Source: a virus. Taken from it: DNA of 22,567 nucleotides. Within the stretch, counting starts at the first letter, position 1; every line of letters begins with the position of its first letter. This document shows, one piece after another, positions 6,232-14,102 of the stretch. A model generated the notes under the pieces. The model was not told the DNA's origin. It worked only from the letters and a program-made list of their open reading frames with translations, and ran no database searches. The stretch covers positions 1-22,567 of IMG/VR virus record IMGVR_UViG_3300037847_000430, one strand, 5' to 3'. The position numbers were made by a program, and so were the translations under genes.

Positions 6232-7848
6232 CTATTGCCCCTCTTGATATGTTCCAGCCTGACCGCCAACAAAGAAAGGCGAAACCTTATCTCTCATCGG
6301 CATCCCACCTGTAGCTAAATATTGCCGTATATCATCCATAGCTTGCAACCTAGCCCTATCTGCGCTTGCTTTGCCTACAATACCGCCAAGCGAAGCACTC
6401 ATAAATACTGGGTCAGTTGTTATAGCAGCAAGATTTAAGAAAGTCATAAGGCCGTTTCCGCTTGGGCTAAGTCTTCCTACTAATCTTAATATATCTGTAC
6501 CTACGTCACCTCTAGCTGCTTTTCTAAGCACTTCTATTTCTTTTTCACCAAAAAATTTAGCATCTTTTCCATTAATAATTCTTAACGCAGCTTGCCTATA
6601 TTGGTTATCAGTGTTTCCCCCAGTACCCGATACGCTTGTTTTATCGGCGGCTCTAGTCATTTCTCGATCAAATATTTCTACTTTTTTAAATGTTTTAAAA
6701 GCATCTCTTGCAGCAGAAACCAACTCACCACCATCAAAGTTTTCTACAACTTTATCAAACTCATCTATTATTGATCCTATTCTTGGATCAAAGTTTGCTC
6801 TAGCGTGTGAAGCAATAAGATTTTTTCTTACTTCCTCCATGCCTGCAAGAGTGCCATTAAACTCTGGAGTTCCGTCTTTTTTTAGTTTGGTTAAGTTGTT
6901 TATAACATCTAAAGAATATTCTAATTCTCTTTGATTTTTAGTTTTACTTCCTGAAACAAAAGATGGAGTTTCTCTTATCCTGTTAACTATAAGAAACATA
7001 TTGTCGATTGATTCTTGAGGTATTTTTATTCCTGATTTATCAACTAGTTCATAAGCTTTATCTTTTAACTGTTTAAGACTTTTTAAGGTAGGAGCTTCTT
7101 GGTTTTTACCAACTAAAAAATTATAAGTTTTATTACCACCACTTCTAACAAGATTAAAGACAGGCACACTAGCAGCAGTAAATAAACCGCCTACAGTGCC
7201 GCCCTGCATCGCTCTACTATATCTATCAGCAAAATCCTCTTCACCAGAACCAAACCCATAAGCAGCGCCATAAGCAGAGCCATACGCAGCGCCCTTACCC
7301 ATAGCGCCAAGAGTAGTTTTTGCTTTACCAAAAGGCATAGTTAAACCGCCTACTATTTCGCCAGCAGCCGTAGCAACAGGGTTTTGCTCCCTAGCAACTT
7401 CTAGATTTGCCCTAGCAAGCTCTGTTCCAAACTTCTGCCTTTCTGCTTCAGTTCCGCTAGAACCAAATTGACCAGAAAGTTTACCTAAAAGCTCATCTTG
7501 ACTTGATCCAGAAGCCATATTACCAGCGCCAGTAAAAAAACTTCTTAGATTACCCATAAGTGTGTTTTGATCACCTATTTCTTCTTTTAACCTAGCTCTA
7601 GACGTAACACCTAATACAGTTTCGCCTGTTGTCGGGTCTGTATACTGCTTAGTAGGGTCAGTAAAAAACCCTTCAGCAAGACCTTGCTCGTTAAGCTTTA
7701 CGTCTTGATTAATAAAGTCTTGGGTAATTTTATCTGCTTTTTCGTTTTGAGCTATCATTTGACGAAAGGCATTTTTAGCGCCCTCTATACTCTTACCCTC
7801 TACCTCATAAACCTTACCGTCTGGAGCAGTTATTTCAAAAATAGGCAT
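6232..7848 (-). CDS. Candidate DNA-ejection (internal virion) protein
   Basis: I start at ATG 7846-7848, giving 538 aa (MPIFEITAPDGKVYEVEG). AAAGGA lies seven bases upstream, so this is preferred to the TTG at 7851 in the same frame. The first 30 residues look like a small beta-alpha domain recalled at the N-terminus of many phage ejection-type proteins. Residues about 160-235 are rich in Gly and Ala (AAYGSAYGAAYGFGSG), with NPVATAAGEIVGGL before them, a composition that could insert into membranes. The rest is helical and charged. Portal-proximal position and composition suggest a protein packaged in the head and injected with DNA. No lytic transglycosylase or peptidase motif is seen, and no specific family can be named. 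Confidence 0.72.
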   Translation of the reverse strand: MPIFEITAPDGKVYEVEGKSIEGAKNAFRQMIAQNEKADKITQDFINQDVKLNEQGLAEGFFTDPTKQYTDPTTGETVLGVTSRARLKEEIGDQNTLMGNLRSFFTGAGNMASGSSQDELLGKLSGQFGSSGTEAERQKFGTELARANLEVAREQNPVATAAGEIVGGLTMPFGKAKTTLGAMGKGAAYGSAYGAAYGFGSGEEDFADRYSRAMQGGTVGGLFTAASVPVFNLVRSGGNKTYNFLVGKNQEAPTLKSLKQLKDKAYELVDKSGIKIPQESIDNMFLIVNRIRETPSFVSGSKTKNQRELEYSLDVINNLTKLKKDGTPEFNGTLAGMEEVRKNLIASHARANFDPRIGSIIDEFDKVVENFDGGELVSAARDAFKTFKKVEIFDREMTRAADKTSVSGTGGNTDNQYRQAALRIINGKDAKFFGEKEIEVLRKAARGDVGTDILRLVGRLSPSGNGLMTFLNLAAITTDPVFMSASLGGIVGKASADRARLQAMDDIRQYLATGGMPMRDKVSPFFVGGQAGTYQEGQ

Positions 7849-7851
7849 CAA

Positions 7852-9582
7852 CTAGTCCTTTAATTTAATGGTGTAACTACCATCGCCACCGCTAAAAATA
7901 TCTTTGCCTTCAGTAAATCCAGCTTGTACATCTTGATAAACCTGAATTAACCTAAGAGCTTCTTCTTTTGTGGTTGCTTCTTTTACCGCTCTAGCTATTG
8001 GGTCATTTAAAATTTTACTATAAATTTCAACTACTTTCTGCACGTTAAAAGCTAAATCTTTTGGTAATAAATCTTGCTGCAAAGCTCTCATAGAGTTATT
8101 TAATTGACCTAATTCTAAATTACTAACTTGTCCAAGCCCTGCGCCAGAAGCAGACGCCTCTCGCATTAGCTGCAATCTATCAAAACCAATATTTGCTACT
8201 ATATTTTCAATGAAGTTTTTAACAGTTCTACTTTCGTCAGATGAGAATATTCCTAAGTTGCCAAAAGCCTGACCCCTGACGCCAGCTTCAGGTGGGTCAA
8301 GCGTTAACAGTCTTGCAACTGTTGATTTATTGTATTTAGCATCTTTTCCAGAAGGTCTTAATCCTGTCTTCTTATCGGGTTTACCAACAACAATATCTAA
8401 AATTCTATTGGCAGAAAATGTTATATTATCAACCTTCATTTCATCTGTTATTTTATCTGAAAAGTTACGTTTTATTTCATCTAACTCTGCTTTATTGCGA
8501 TCATATTCTAATTTAGAGCCTGATGCTGGTCTATACACTATTTGGTTTTTATCATCTCTCTTGTACCCCTTGCTAGGATCATTAGGGTCAAGATATTCTG
8601 GAACCATCTCATCTTTAGCCATTTCTTCTATTTGCTTTTCTTCGGCTTCAGTTAGCTGAAAACCATCACTTCCAGTATTAACCTTAACATCAACTTCAAC
8701 ACCACCACCGCTAAACGGAACAAATTCAACAGTATCATCTTTTTTCTTAATAATAACACCGCCTATGCCTTGATTCATATCAAACTCTTTACCAAAAGCA
8801 TTTCTGACATATTCTTGGTAAAGAGCATCAGAAGGTTTAAGAATAGTGCCTTCTTTAGAAATCTCATCACGAACTTTCATTACAGACTCAAGATAAGACT
8901 GTTGATCAGCTTGGGTTCCATCTTTAGGAAAAAGAACACCAGACGCAGCAGACGCCGTAATTGCTTGCTTCGTTTGGTCATCAAATTTACTATAAAGGTC
9001 AACTTCCATACCAGAAGGCATAAATAGAGGAATTTCATCACCAAAAACAAAATTCATAAATTCAGGTGAACCTGCCTCTAAATTTCTTTGTTTTGCTAAA
9101 TCCATTCTCATTTGTATTTCTGGTGATAATTGTTTTTCTGCTGGCAATTTAAAGACTATTTGATTGTACATATCTGAGCCTTCAGGATGACCTGCTGCTA
9201 TAGCCATATTATGAAGAACTTGCGCGTTAGTAGGTTTAACAGGTTTAGCTGCATCTCTTTTCATAGCAAGCTTGTTTTGAAAAGTAGCTAACTGCATTGC
9301 TCTTTGCTGCGCTCTCTCTTCCTGCTCCATATCAAACATATACTTATAAGCATCAGAACCTTTTAATTGACCTGTAGAAACCATAGCAGCAAGCTTATCA
9401 CCCATAGGCGTATTTAAACCTTTTAAATACTCAACAGTTAGATTTCGCGCTCTTCTTGCTGTTCTCTGCTGCTCTATAGTCTGCATAGCAGATTCCAAAC
9501 CGTCATCTGGTTCAAGTCTTAACTGATTGCTAAACCTAGCAACCATTCCTGCGGCATCTCTCCAATCAAAACTAGAATCCAT
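7852..9582 (-). CDS. Candidate internal virion or ejection protein
   Basis: This 576-aa, mostly helical, hydrophilic protein has a strong GAGGTGAT ribosome-binding site. The N-terminal 130 residues are helix-forming and rich in Gln, Met, Arg and Ala. The middle (about 180-370) is mixed, with short beta-like stretches such as GGVIIKKKDDTVEFVPF. Residues 466-505 (LQLMREASASGAGLGQVS and following) match a segment that I recall in large structural proteins of podoviruses, often annotated as internal virion proteins. It is paired with the next gene, with three bases between the stop and that ATG, and both lie between the small tail-region genes and the portal. An ejection role is inferred from this context. 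No enzyme motif is visible. Confidence 0.72.
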   Translation of the reverse strand: MDSSFDWRDAAGMVARFSNQLRLEPDDGLESAMQTIEQQRTARRARNLTVEYLKGLNTPMGDKLAAMVSTGQLKGSDAYKYMFDMEQEERAQQRAMQLATFQNKLAMKRDAAKPVKPTNAQVLHNMAIAAGHPEGSDMYNQIVFKLPAEKQLSPEIQMRMDLAKQRNLEAGSPEFMNFVFGDEIPLFMPSGMEVDLYSKFDDQTKQAITASAASGVLFPKDGTQADQQSYLESVMKVRDEISKEGTILKPSDALYQEYVRNAFGKEFDMNQGIGGVIIKKKDDTVEFVPFSGGGVEVDVKVNTGSDGFQLTEAEEKQIEEMAKDEMVPEYLDPNDPSKGYKRDDKNQIVYRPASGSKLEYDRNKAELDEIKRNFSDKITDEMKVDNITFSANRILDIVVGKPDKKTGLRPSGKDAKYNKSTVARLLTLDPPEAGVRGQAFGNLGIFSSDESRTVKNFIENIVANIGFDRLQLMREASASGAGLGQVSNLELGQLNNSMRALQQDLLPKDLAFNVQKVVEIYSKILNDPIARAVKEATTKEEALRLIQVYQDVQAGFTEGKDIFSGGDGSYTIKLKD

Positions 9583-9592
9583 TTATATCACC

Positions 9593-10330
9593 TCAAAATC
9601 TTGGCATACCATACAATGCACTTGCCCCAGCCGTTAAGTAATCATAAATCCCCAACTCCTTAGTCGTGGTATTACTTTCAGGTTTTGGAGCAACGCCTAA
9701 CGCAGCAAGTGGTAACTGAAGCTTATTCATTGGCGCATCAGCATAATCACCATACTGACCTTTAGCAGCATTAATTAATTGTTGCATCAATGCCTGCTGC
9801 ATACCACCCTGCGCCATTTGCCTATCTGATATATTATTACCCATATTGAATGATGTTTGACCAAGCCCAGACAATTGACCAGCCATACCGCTTAATTGGT
9901 TTGCTGCGCCTAACTGCCTATTTAAGTCAGCTTGAGATGCACCTAACGCAGTATTAAAACCTTGCTGCCTCAACTTAGCCGCCTGATCTAGCATTTGTTG
10001 CTGTGTGCTTTTTGCTAATTCTGCCTCTGCAACACCATGCCTTGAACCACCAAACGAACCAGCCGCCGTTGCTTGTGCGCCTAAAGTGTTTTGCATCTTT
10101 AAACCTTGATTTCCAATGTCTCTCATAGATGCTTGGACAACCTGATCTTCATATGGATTTTGGTAATTAGCCATTCCAGAAGCAGCCGTTTCAGTCATGC
10201 CAGCCCCAACTCTACCCATAGCTGGCATCATAGCACCTAAAGAACCAGCTTGAGCTTGCGAAGCTTGCTGATAAGGGTTATTTGGCACGCCTGCTGGTTG
10301 AACCATATTTGGATTTAATGCACCTGCCAT
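9593..10330 (-). CDS. Conserved phage structural protein, 245 aa
   Basis: This Gln-, Ala-, Gly- and Met-rich protein contains YQNPYEDQVVQASMRDI (about 56-72) and AAGSFGGSRHGVAEAEL (about 88-104). From memory these blocks are conserved in a family of unnamed proteins encoded near the tail genes of phages with DUF5309 capsids. The middle is predicted helical (about 105-190); the C-terminus carries a short GIYDYLTAG segment. There are no membrane spans. The ribosome-binding site GAGAGG precedes the ATG. It follows the 179-aa gene with one base between stop and start, and the pair often occurs together. A role as minor virion protein, possibly ejected, is inferred. Confidence 0.75.
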   Translation of the reverse strand: MAGALNPNMVQPAGVPNNPYQQASQAQAGSLGAMMPAMGRVGAGMTETAASGMANYQNPYEDQVVQASMRDIGNQGLKMQNTLGAQATAAGSFGGSRHGVAEAELAKSTQQQMLDQAAKLRQQGFNTALGASQADLNRQLGAANQLSGMAGQLSGLGQTSFNMGNNISDRQMAQGGMQQALMQQLINAAKGQYGDYADAPMNKLQLPLAALGVAPKPESNTTTKELGIYDYLTAGASALYGMPRF

Positions 10331-10331
10331 C

Positions 10332-10826
10332 TTATTTACCTCTCGTCATTGCATCTTTTGATACAGGTTGAACCCCTAACGGTGATGAGTTTGTATATTC
10401 AGTAGGAGTAAAACTTTCTGCATTGCCCATAGGGGCGGCATTACTTCCTGCTTCACCCGTTTGAGGGTCCATAAAAAATGTATCTATATACTGACTTTGC
10501 GCTGGCCTAAACTTAGCTAGGTTTTCAACAGACTGCTCAAATAAAGGAGCGGATGATAGCCCCTTAACACCACCAGCAAACTCTGTTGCTTCTGGTACAT
10601 AACTTCCTGCCCCTGTATTCATACCAAATGCTGAAGCGGCATCTTGCGTATTTTGAAATGCAGCCTCTTGCATAGGGCTAAAAGCAGCTACATCTGGACC
10701 ATAATAAGGGGTGTACCCTATATTAGATATTTTATCAGCAAGCGCTAAATTAGATTTGGCTGCGTCTTCTATATATTTTGGTACAGTTGTCTCAACAGTT
10801 TTGCTGCCGCCTTTACCGCCACTCAT
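10332..10826 (-). CDS. Conserved phage protein, 164 aa
   Basis: The frame is open from 10871, but the start is taken as ATG 10824-10826 (MSGGKGGSKTVET) because AAGGAGA lies six bases upstream. The longer form would overlap the upstream gene by 44 bases. The N-terminus MSGGKGGS, the segment VPKYIEDAAKSNLALA and the block GYTPYYGPDVAAFSPMQEAA are features that I recall in unnamed proteins paired with the 245-aa type in many podoviruses. The C-terminal third is low in structure and rich in Ser, Thr, Pro and Gly. Function is unknown; a minor structural or ejection role fits its place between the GNAT-like gene and the candidate ejection proteins. Confidence 0.75.
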   Translation of the reverse strand: MSGGKGGSKTVETTVPKYIEDAAKSNLALADKISNIGYTPYYGPDVAAFSPMQEAAFQNTQDAASAFGMNTGAGSYVPEATEFAGGVKGLSSAPLFEQSVENLAKFRPAQSQYIDTFFMDPQTGEAGSNAAPMGNAESFTPTEYTNSSPLGVQPVSKDAMTRGK

Positions 10827-10827
10827 C

Positions 10828-11202
10828 TTATATCTCCTTCTGAAATGAAGCGTGCAATGGTTCCCAACCATGCGCCTTCAAAGGTTTCTTCCATCCAAAA
10901 CGACCTGTGATCGTCAATGCCTTACATCCATAGCTCTTAGCCCAAGCTGTAACATCATTGTGCATATCTAACAACTGATCTAGTTCTCCACCGCCTAAAA
11001 ACACGTTCAATACCTTTTTTCTAGGATATACCACAATTTCAGTAACAATGCACCCCCTTGGGCTAGGCCAAAGTTGCATATTGCCTTGAGCAATCCCCTC
11101 AACCACATCTTCAAAGTTGTGCGTACCGCCAGAATACTCTAAAGCCGCCTCTATCCAAGGGCGGCATCTTTCTAATTCATTTACTTGTGTGTCTTTAGGC
11201 AT
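10828..11202 (-). CDS. GNAT-fold-like phage protein
   Basis: This 124-aa protein contains CRPWIEAALEYSGGTH (13-28), a MQLWPSPRGCIVTEIVVYPR block, a short LNVFLGGG strand and turn, and WAKSYGCKALTITGRFGWKK near the end. The order resembles small GNAT-like proteins of podoviruses, which are sometimes annotated as acetyltransferase or as internal virion protein A by analogy to T7. The usual acetyl-CoA Q/RxxGxG/A motif is not clear here (GGGELDQL is the nearest), so enzymatic activity is doubtful. It lies among tail and ejection genes, which favours a structural or virion-assembly role. Weak ribosome-binding signal; it begins one base before the stop codon of the preceding gene. Confidence 0.72.
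   Translation of the reverse strand: MPKDTQVNELERCRPWIEAALEYSGGTHNFEDVVEGIAQGNMQLWPSPRGCIVTEIVVYPRKKVLNVFLGGGELDQLLDMHNDVTAWAKSYGCKALTITGRFGWKKPLKAHGWEPLHASFQKEI
10833..10839 (-). promoter_or_regulatory. Ribosome-binding site fixing the 164-aa protein start
   Basis: AAGGAGA on the minus strand, six bases before the ATG at 10824-10826. It lies inside the last codons of the upstream gene and decides for the short start over the longer frame. Confidence 0.75.
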
Positions 11203-11550
11203 CTACCATGTGGACAAAGCCACCCTCTTCCATATTGCTGTTGAACCATCATAATCTGCTGTGCAAATATAAATATAATTGCTATTCCAAGCTATCATTC
11301 CTGTCGTATCGCCTGATGCACCAGTGCTGGACACTGGGCTGGCTTGCTTGAGAGCTAACTGACGAAAAACACCGCCTGTGGACACAACTGGATAGCCTTT
11401 ACTTTCATCCCAAAGAAATATGCCGTTATCTGACGGCTTATCATCTTGTGATTTGTGAAAAATACGGCCTAAATTGCGATACAAGAACAGATTAATCTCT
11501 CTGCCCCACTGCTCAATGTTTGTTCCTATAACTGGTGGTATAACAGGCAT
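11203..11550 (-). CDS. Short tail-associated protein
   Basis: This 115-aa protein has an N-terminal helical part (TNIEQWGREINLFLYRNLGR) and a beta-rich C-terminal part ending in IAWNSNYIYICTADYDGSTA followed by IWKRVALSTW. That ending is one I recall at the C-terminus of several marine phage tail proteins. Its ATG overlaps the nozzle gene stop by one base (TAATG), so translation is coupled to the nozzle protein. A tail accessory role is likely. It is too short to be a fibre by itself. Confidence 0.72.
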   Translation of the reverse strand: MPVIPPVIGTNIEQWGREINLFLYRNLGRIFHKSQDDKPSDNGIFLWDESKGYPVVSTGGVFRQLALKQASPVSSTGASGDTTGMIAWNSNYIYICTADYDGSTAIWKRVALSTW

Positions 11551-13556
11551 TAGCGTTTCCCACCTTTTGCTGCTTCAATCCTGACAGTTCCTGACCGCCA
11601 ATCTGTATTTTTTGACCCTTGCACCTGCATTTTTATTTGGCGACCTGTAAACCTTACATCTATTTGACCATCTGCATCGTTTGTATTTTGTAATTGCTGA
11701 GAGTTCCAAGGTTTTCCATTTTCATCTCTATGATAAAACCTTAAACTTACATCTCCCAAATCAGAGGTGTCAGGATATATTTTTGACACCCTCATAACTT
11801 CGTCACCATTTCCTATTTCTATAGGGCCAGTAGTTGCTTCAGCCGTTGTACCGTTACTTGTACCAACCTCTGTTTCCAGCATATATCCATAATGAACATC
11901 ACTAGATGATTGATAATTATAATCGACCATAAGTGGGTAATTGAAAACTCCACGATCTAAAGCACAAGTTCTAGCTGGCATTGTCTCGTTGGCATAAGAA
12001 CCCATCATCCAATAATTTTCTTTATAATTATAACTGACATAACGATCTGGCTCTGACTGTAATGAATTACTGCTTGGATAGTGCCACCAAACTTCATTAT
12101 AGTGACTATTTACCCATGCAAATATTTTTGATTTTTGTGAGCGTTTAAAATCTCCAAAAACATGATCTAAAACTTCGCATGGCAAATCCCTAACGATATT
12201 ACCATCGAAATAATAAAAACCTTCTTCACCCATCCAATAAACACCAGCTTCAGTATTAACAGCAGCTTGCCTAGAGATAATTCCGCAACTTTGACCTACT
12301 AAATTTGTAGAGTAGACGTAGGGTGGGCCAATGTACCTAAAACTATGGGCCGCCGTTGTTGTAAGAACTAATGTTTGGCCTCTGGTTTTTACACCACACA
12401 TGATTTCGCCAACATCAGAAAGCTCTATGTCACCAGCTTCATTGGTGGCTGTAGGTGTCCAAGTGTCTTTATCTTCCCTGTCACACCATTGCACTTTTCT
12501 AGGGTTTCCACCTGCTCCTAATGCAAAGATAAACCTTTCGTCTGTAACAACACTTCCAACATTATCTACAGGAGCGTTTGGAATTGTAGCTAACGTAGGC
12601 GCTGGTGCTAAATAAACATTGTCTATCCTTGTTGTGTAGTTAGTAGAAAGTGTTGTTCCTCTTAATATTAGAGTGACACTTGTTGTGGTCGCAACAAATT
12701 CTATAAAATTATTGGTTGCAAAAATATCATCTAATATTGGATTACCATCAACATCATCTACTGCATTGCCAAATAATCCACTTCCTTCTCTTACTGTAAC
12801 ATTAAGTGGCCCCAAGCCTAGCTGACCATTGTAAGGTTGCGTAACTTGAAGATTGTCAGCGTCAAATAAATATTTAGTACCAACAGTGGTAGAAATAGTT
12901 TGATACAAATAATGGTTGCCAAAATTTGGTCTTTCATATTCAGCATACCCACTTGAAGTGTTGATAGTCCACCCACCAGTAGACCCAGCTTGCGCCTGTA
13001 TTGACCATCCTGAAGAACTACTAAAATCACCGTCTTGTATCAGGTTTGTACTTTCATCTTTTGTTTGTAAATTCCAACTTCTTATTTTTCCATCAAAATC
13101 GCTAGTACCAATAAGTAGCTCTCCAAAATTGTCTAAGCTCCATGTGGTCGCAGGGTCATAAATACCGTCTTGAACTTGGTTAATAGGAACGCCATATGTG
13201 CCGTTGCCATAAAACCCATAACCATATCCATCTTCATAATCCGCATCTTTTCGACCTGACGCTAAATCACCAGCACCAATATCAAAAATTGGATTAAACG
13301 CTGCTTTTGTTGCGTTAATACCATCGTACCAAGCCCAAGCGACCCATCTATTACCATTTAAATCTTGCCAGCTATGAATAGATCGTACTGGACGAGTTGC
13401 CGCAAACAAATTATGCGCCCTTCTGTTTCCCCCTATAGGACGCAATGAATTGTCTATCCACCTTACCTTATTTCCGCTTACCCAGCGATTTTTTTGCTCA
13501 TATTCTGTGCCGTTTGCATAAAAGCCTTTTGGTATTTGTAGTGGTATTCTTGCCAT
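11550..13556 (-). CDS. P22 gp10-like nozzle / packaged-DNA stabilisation protein
   Basis: This 668-aa protein probably forms the tail tube or nozzle that closes the portal after packaging. The N-terminal block IPLQIPKGFYANGTEYEQKN with RWIDNSLRPIGG (32-43) and the repeated Trp- and Tyr-rich strands through about residue 600 are typical of the beta-propeller-like P22 gp10 or Phage_stabilise class. The P22 protein has about 470 residues. The extra length here is largely explained by a beta-rich insertion at about 170-319 that looks like a galactose-binding domain. After the insertion the core resumes with VVTDERFIFALGAGG (336-350) and EEGFYYFDG. AGGG precedes the ATG. It lies between the adhesin cassette and the ejection genes. 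Confidence 0.87.
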   Translation of the reverse strand: MARIPLQIPKGFYANGTEYEQKNRWVSGNKVRWIDNSLRPIGGNRRAHNLFAATRPVRSIHSWQDLNGNRWVAWAWYDGINATKAAFNPIFDIGAGDLASGRKDADYEDGYGYGFYGNGTYGVPINQVQDGIYDPATTWSLDNFGELLIGTSDFDGKIRSWNLQTKDESTNLIQDGDFSSSSGWSIQAQAGSTGGWTINTSSGYAEYERPNFGNHYLYQTISTTVGTKYLFDADNLQVTQPYNGQLGLGPLNVTVREGSGLFGNAVDDVDGNPILDDIFATNNFIEFVATTTSVTLILRGTTLSTNYTTRIDNVYLAPAPTLATIPNAPVDNVGSVVTDERFIFALGAGGNPRKVQWCDREDKDTWTPTATNEAGDIELSDVGEIMCGVKTRGQTLVLTTTAAHSFRYIGPPYVYSTNLVGQSCGIISRQAAVNTEAGVYWMGEEGFYYFDGNIVRDLPCEVLDHVFGDFKRSQKSKIFAWVNSHYNEVWWHYPSSNSLQSEPDRYVSYNYKENYWMMGSYANETMPARTCALDRGVFNYPLMVDYNYQSSSDVHYGYMLETEVGTSNGTTAEATTGPIEIGNGDEVMRVSKIYPDTSDLGDVSLRFYHRDENGKPWNSQQLQNTNDADGQIDVRFTGRQIKMQVQGSKNTDWRSGTVRIEAAKGGKR
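12600..13049 (-). other. Carbohydrate-binding-like domain inserted in the nozzle protein
   Basis: Residues about 170-319. The pattern TNLIQDGDFSSSSGW, then GGWTINTSSGYAEYER, YLYQTISTTVGTKYLFDAD, and a final strand ending TTRIDNVYLAPA is that of galactose-binding-like jelly rolls (CBM4/9 type): an N-terminal DGDF-GW signature, a QTI-GTKY strand and a closing IDNV strand. Probably surface-exposed and able to bind glycans. This is a pattern judgement, not a computed match. Confidence 0.65.
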
Positions 13557-14102
13557 CTATCGAACCCTTATGTAACTTTGATTAGAGTTTGTTCTTTTTA
13601 AAAATCCTACTGTCAATTCATTTGACAGAGCTATATCTTCAATCTGACCAAGCAAATTAATATCACCGCCCCATCCTGATCTATCACAAATCAATTCTTC
13701 TTCATTTTCAGAAATTTTTACTGAAGAAGCATCAAATCTATCTAATAAAATACCATTATCTGTTCTTTTATACGTTTTTTTCTGCGTTAATTCACCGTCA
13801 CCATTATATTGAAACCCAAGAAGAACCTCGCCAGAATTTGCACTATCTATATACATTTTGACGTTATCCGTTCCTATTGACCCTAAATCAACAGCATAAC
13901 GATTTGTTGTTGCGCTTGCTATTTCGTCAGGCACAACGCCAACCAAACTTGTAAATGTATCTAAATTTTCTGTTACTAAACAAACTGTGTCTATTCCGTT
14001 TCTGCTGCAATAAACAAACTCTTTAGTTTGGCTTAGAACATCATCACTTAATGATTGTGTTGAACTGTGCAAGTGCGCTAATTTTTGTGCTACATTATAC
14101 AT
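13557..14102 (-). CDS. Unrecognised protein downstream of the Gly-rich adhesin
   Basis: This 181-aa soluble protein begins MYNVAQKLAHLHSSTQSLSD. The first 40 residues look helical. The rest has many short beta-like strands (FVYCSRNGIDTVCLV, NVKMYIDSANSGEVLLGFQY) with a mixed end (IEDIALSNELTVGFLKRTN). There is no membrane span or signal peptide, and I recognise no family. Its ATG overlaps the end of the Gly-rich protein gene by 8 bases (ATGTATAA), a tight coupling that suggests the two products act together, for example as adhesin and assembly factor or connector, as in some phages where a tip adhesin needs a partner. This is inference only. Confidence 0.72.
   Translation of the reverse strand: MYNVAQKLAHLHSSTQSLSDDVLSQTKEFVYCSRNGIDTVCLVTENLDTFTSLVGVVPDEIASATTNRYAVDLGSIGTDNVKMYIDSANSGEVLLGFQYNGDGELTQKKTYKRTDNGILLDRFDASSVKISENEEELICDRSGWGGDINLLGQIEDIALSNELTVGFLKRTNSNQSYIRVR

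Noticed and set aside
6371-6934. Long plus-strand open frame (187 aa)
   Set aside because: It is antisense to the candidate ejection protein, lacks a ribosome-binding site, has a composition like a mirror of the coding strand, and no other gene lies on this strand.
7846-7851. TTG start at 7851 for the candidate ejection protein
   Set aside because: The ATG at 7846-7848 is in the same frame with AAAGGA at proper distance, so TTG would only add one residue.
10824-10871. Longer N-terminus of the 164-aa protein
   Set aside because: The extension lies inside the upstream gene, and a strong AAGGAGA points to the internal ATG at 10826.
12818-13030. Second minus-strand frame (70 aa) inside the nozzle gene
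   Set aside because: It is out of frame within a well-supported gene, has no ribosome-binding site and no protein-like pattern of its own.
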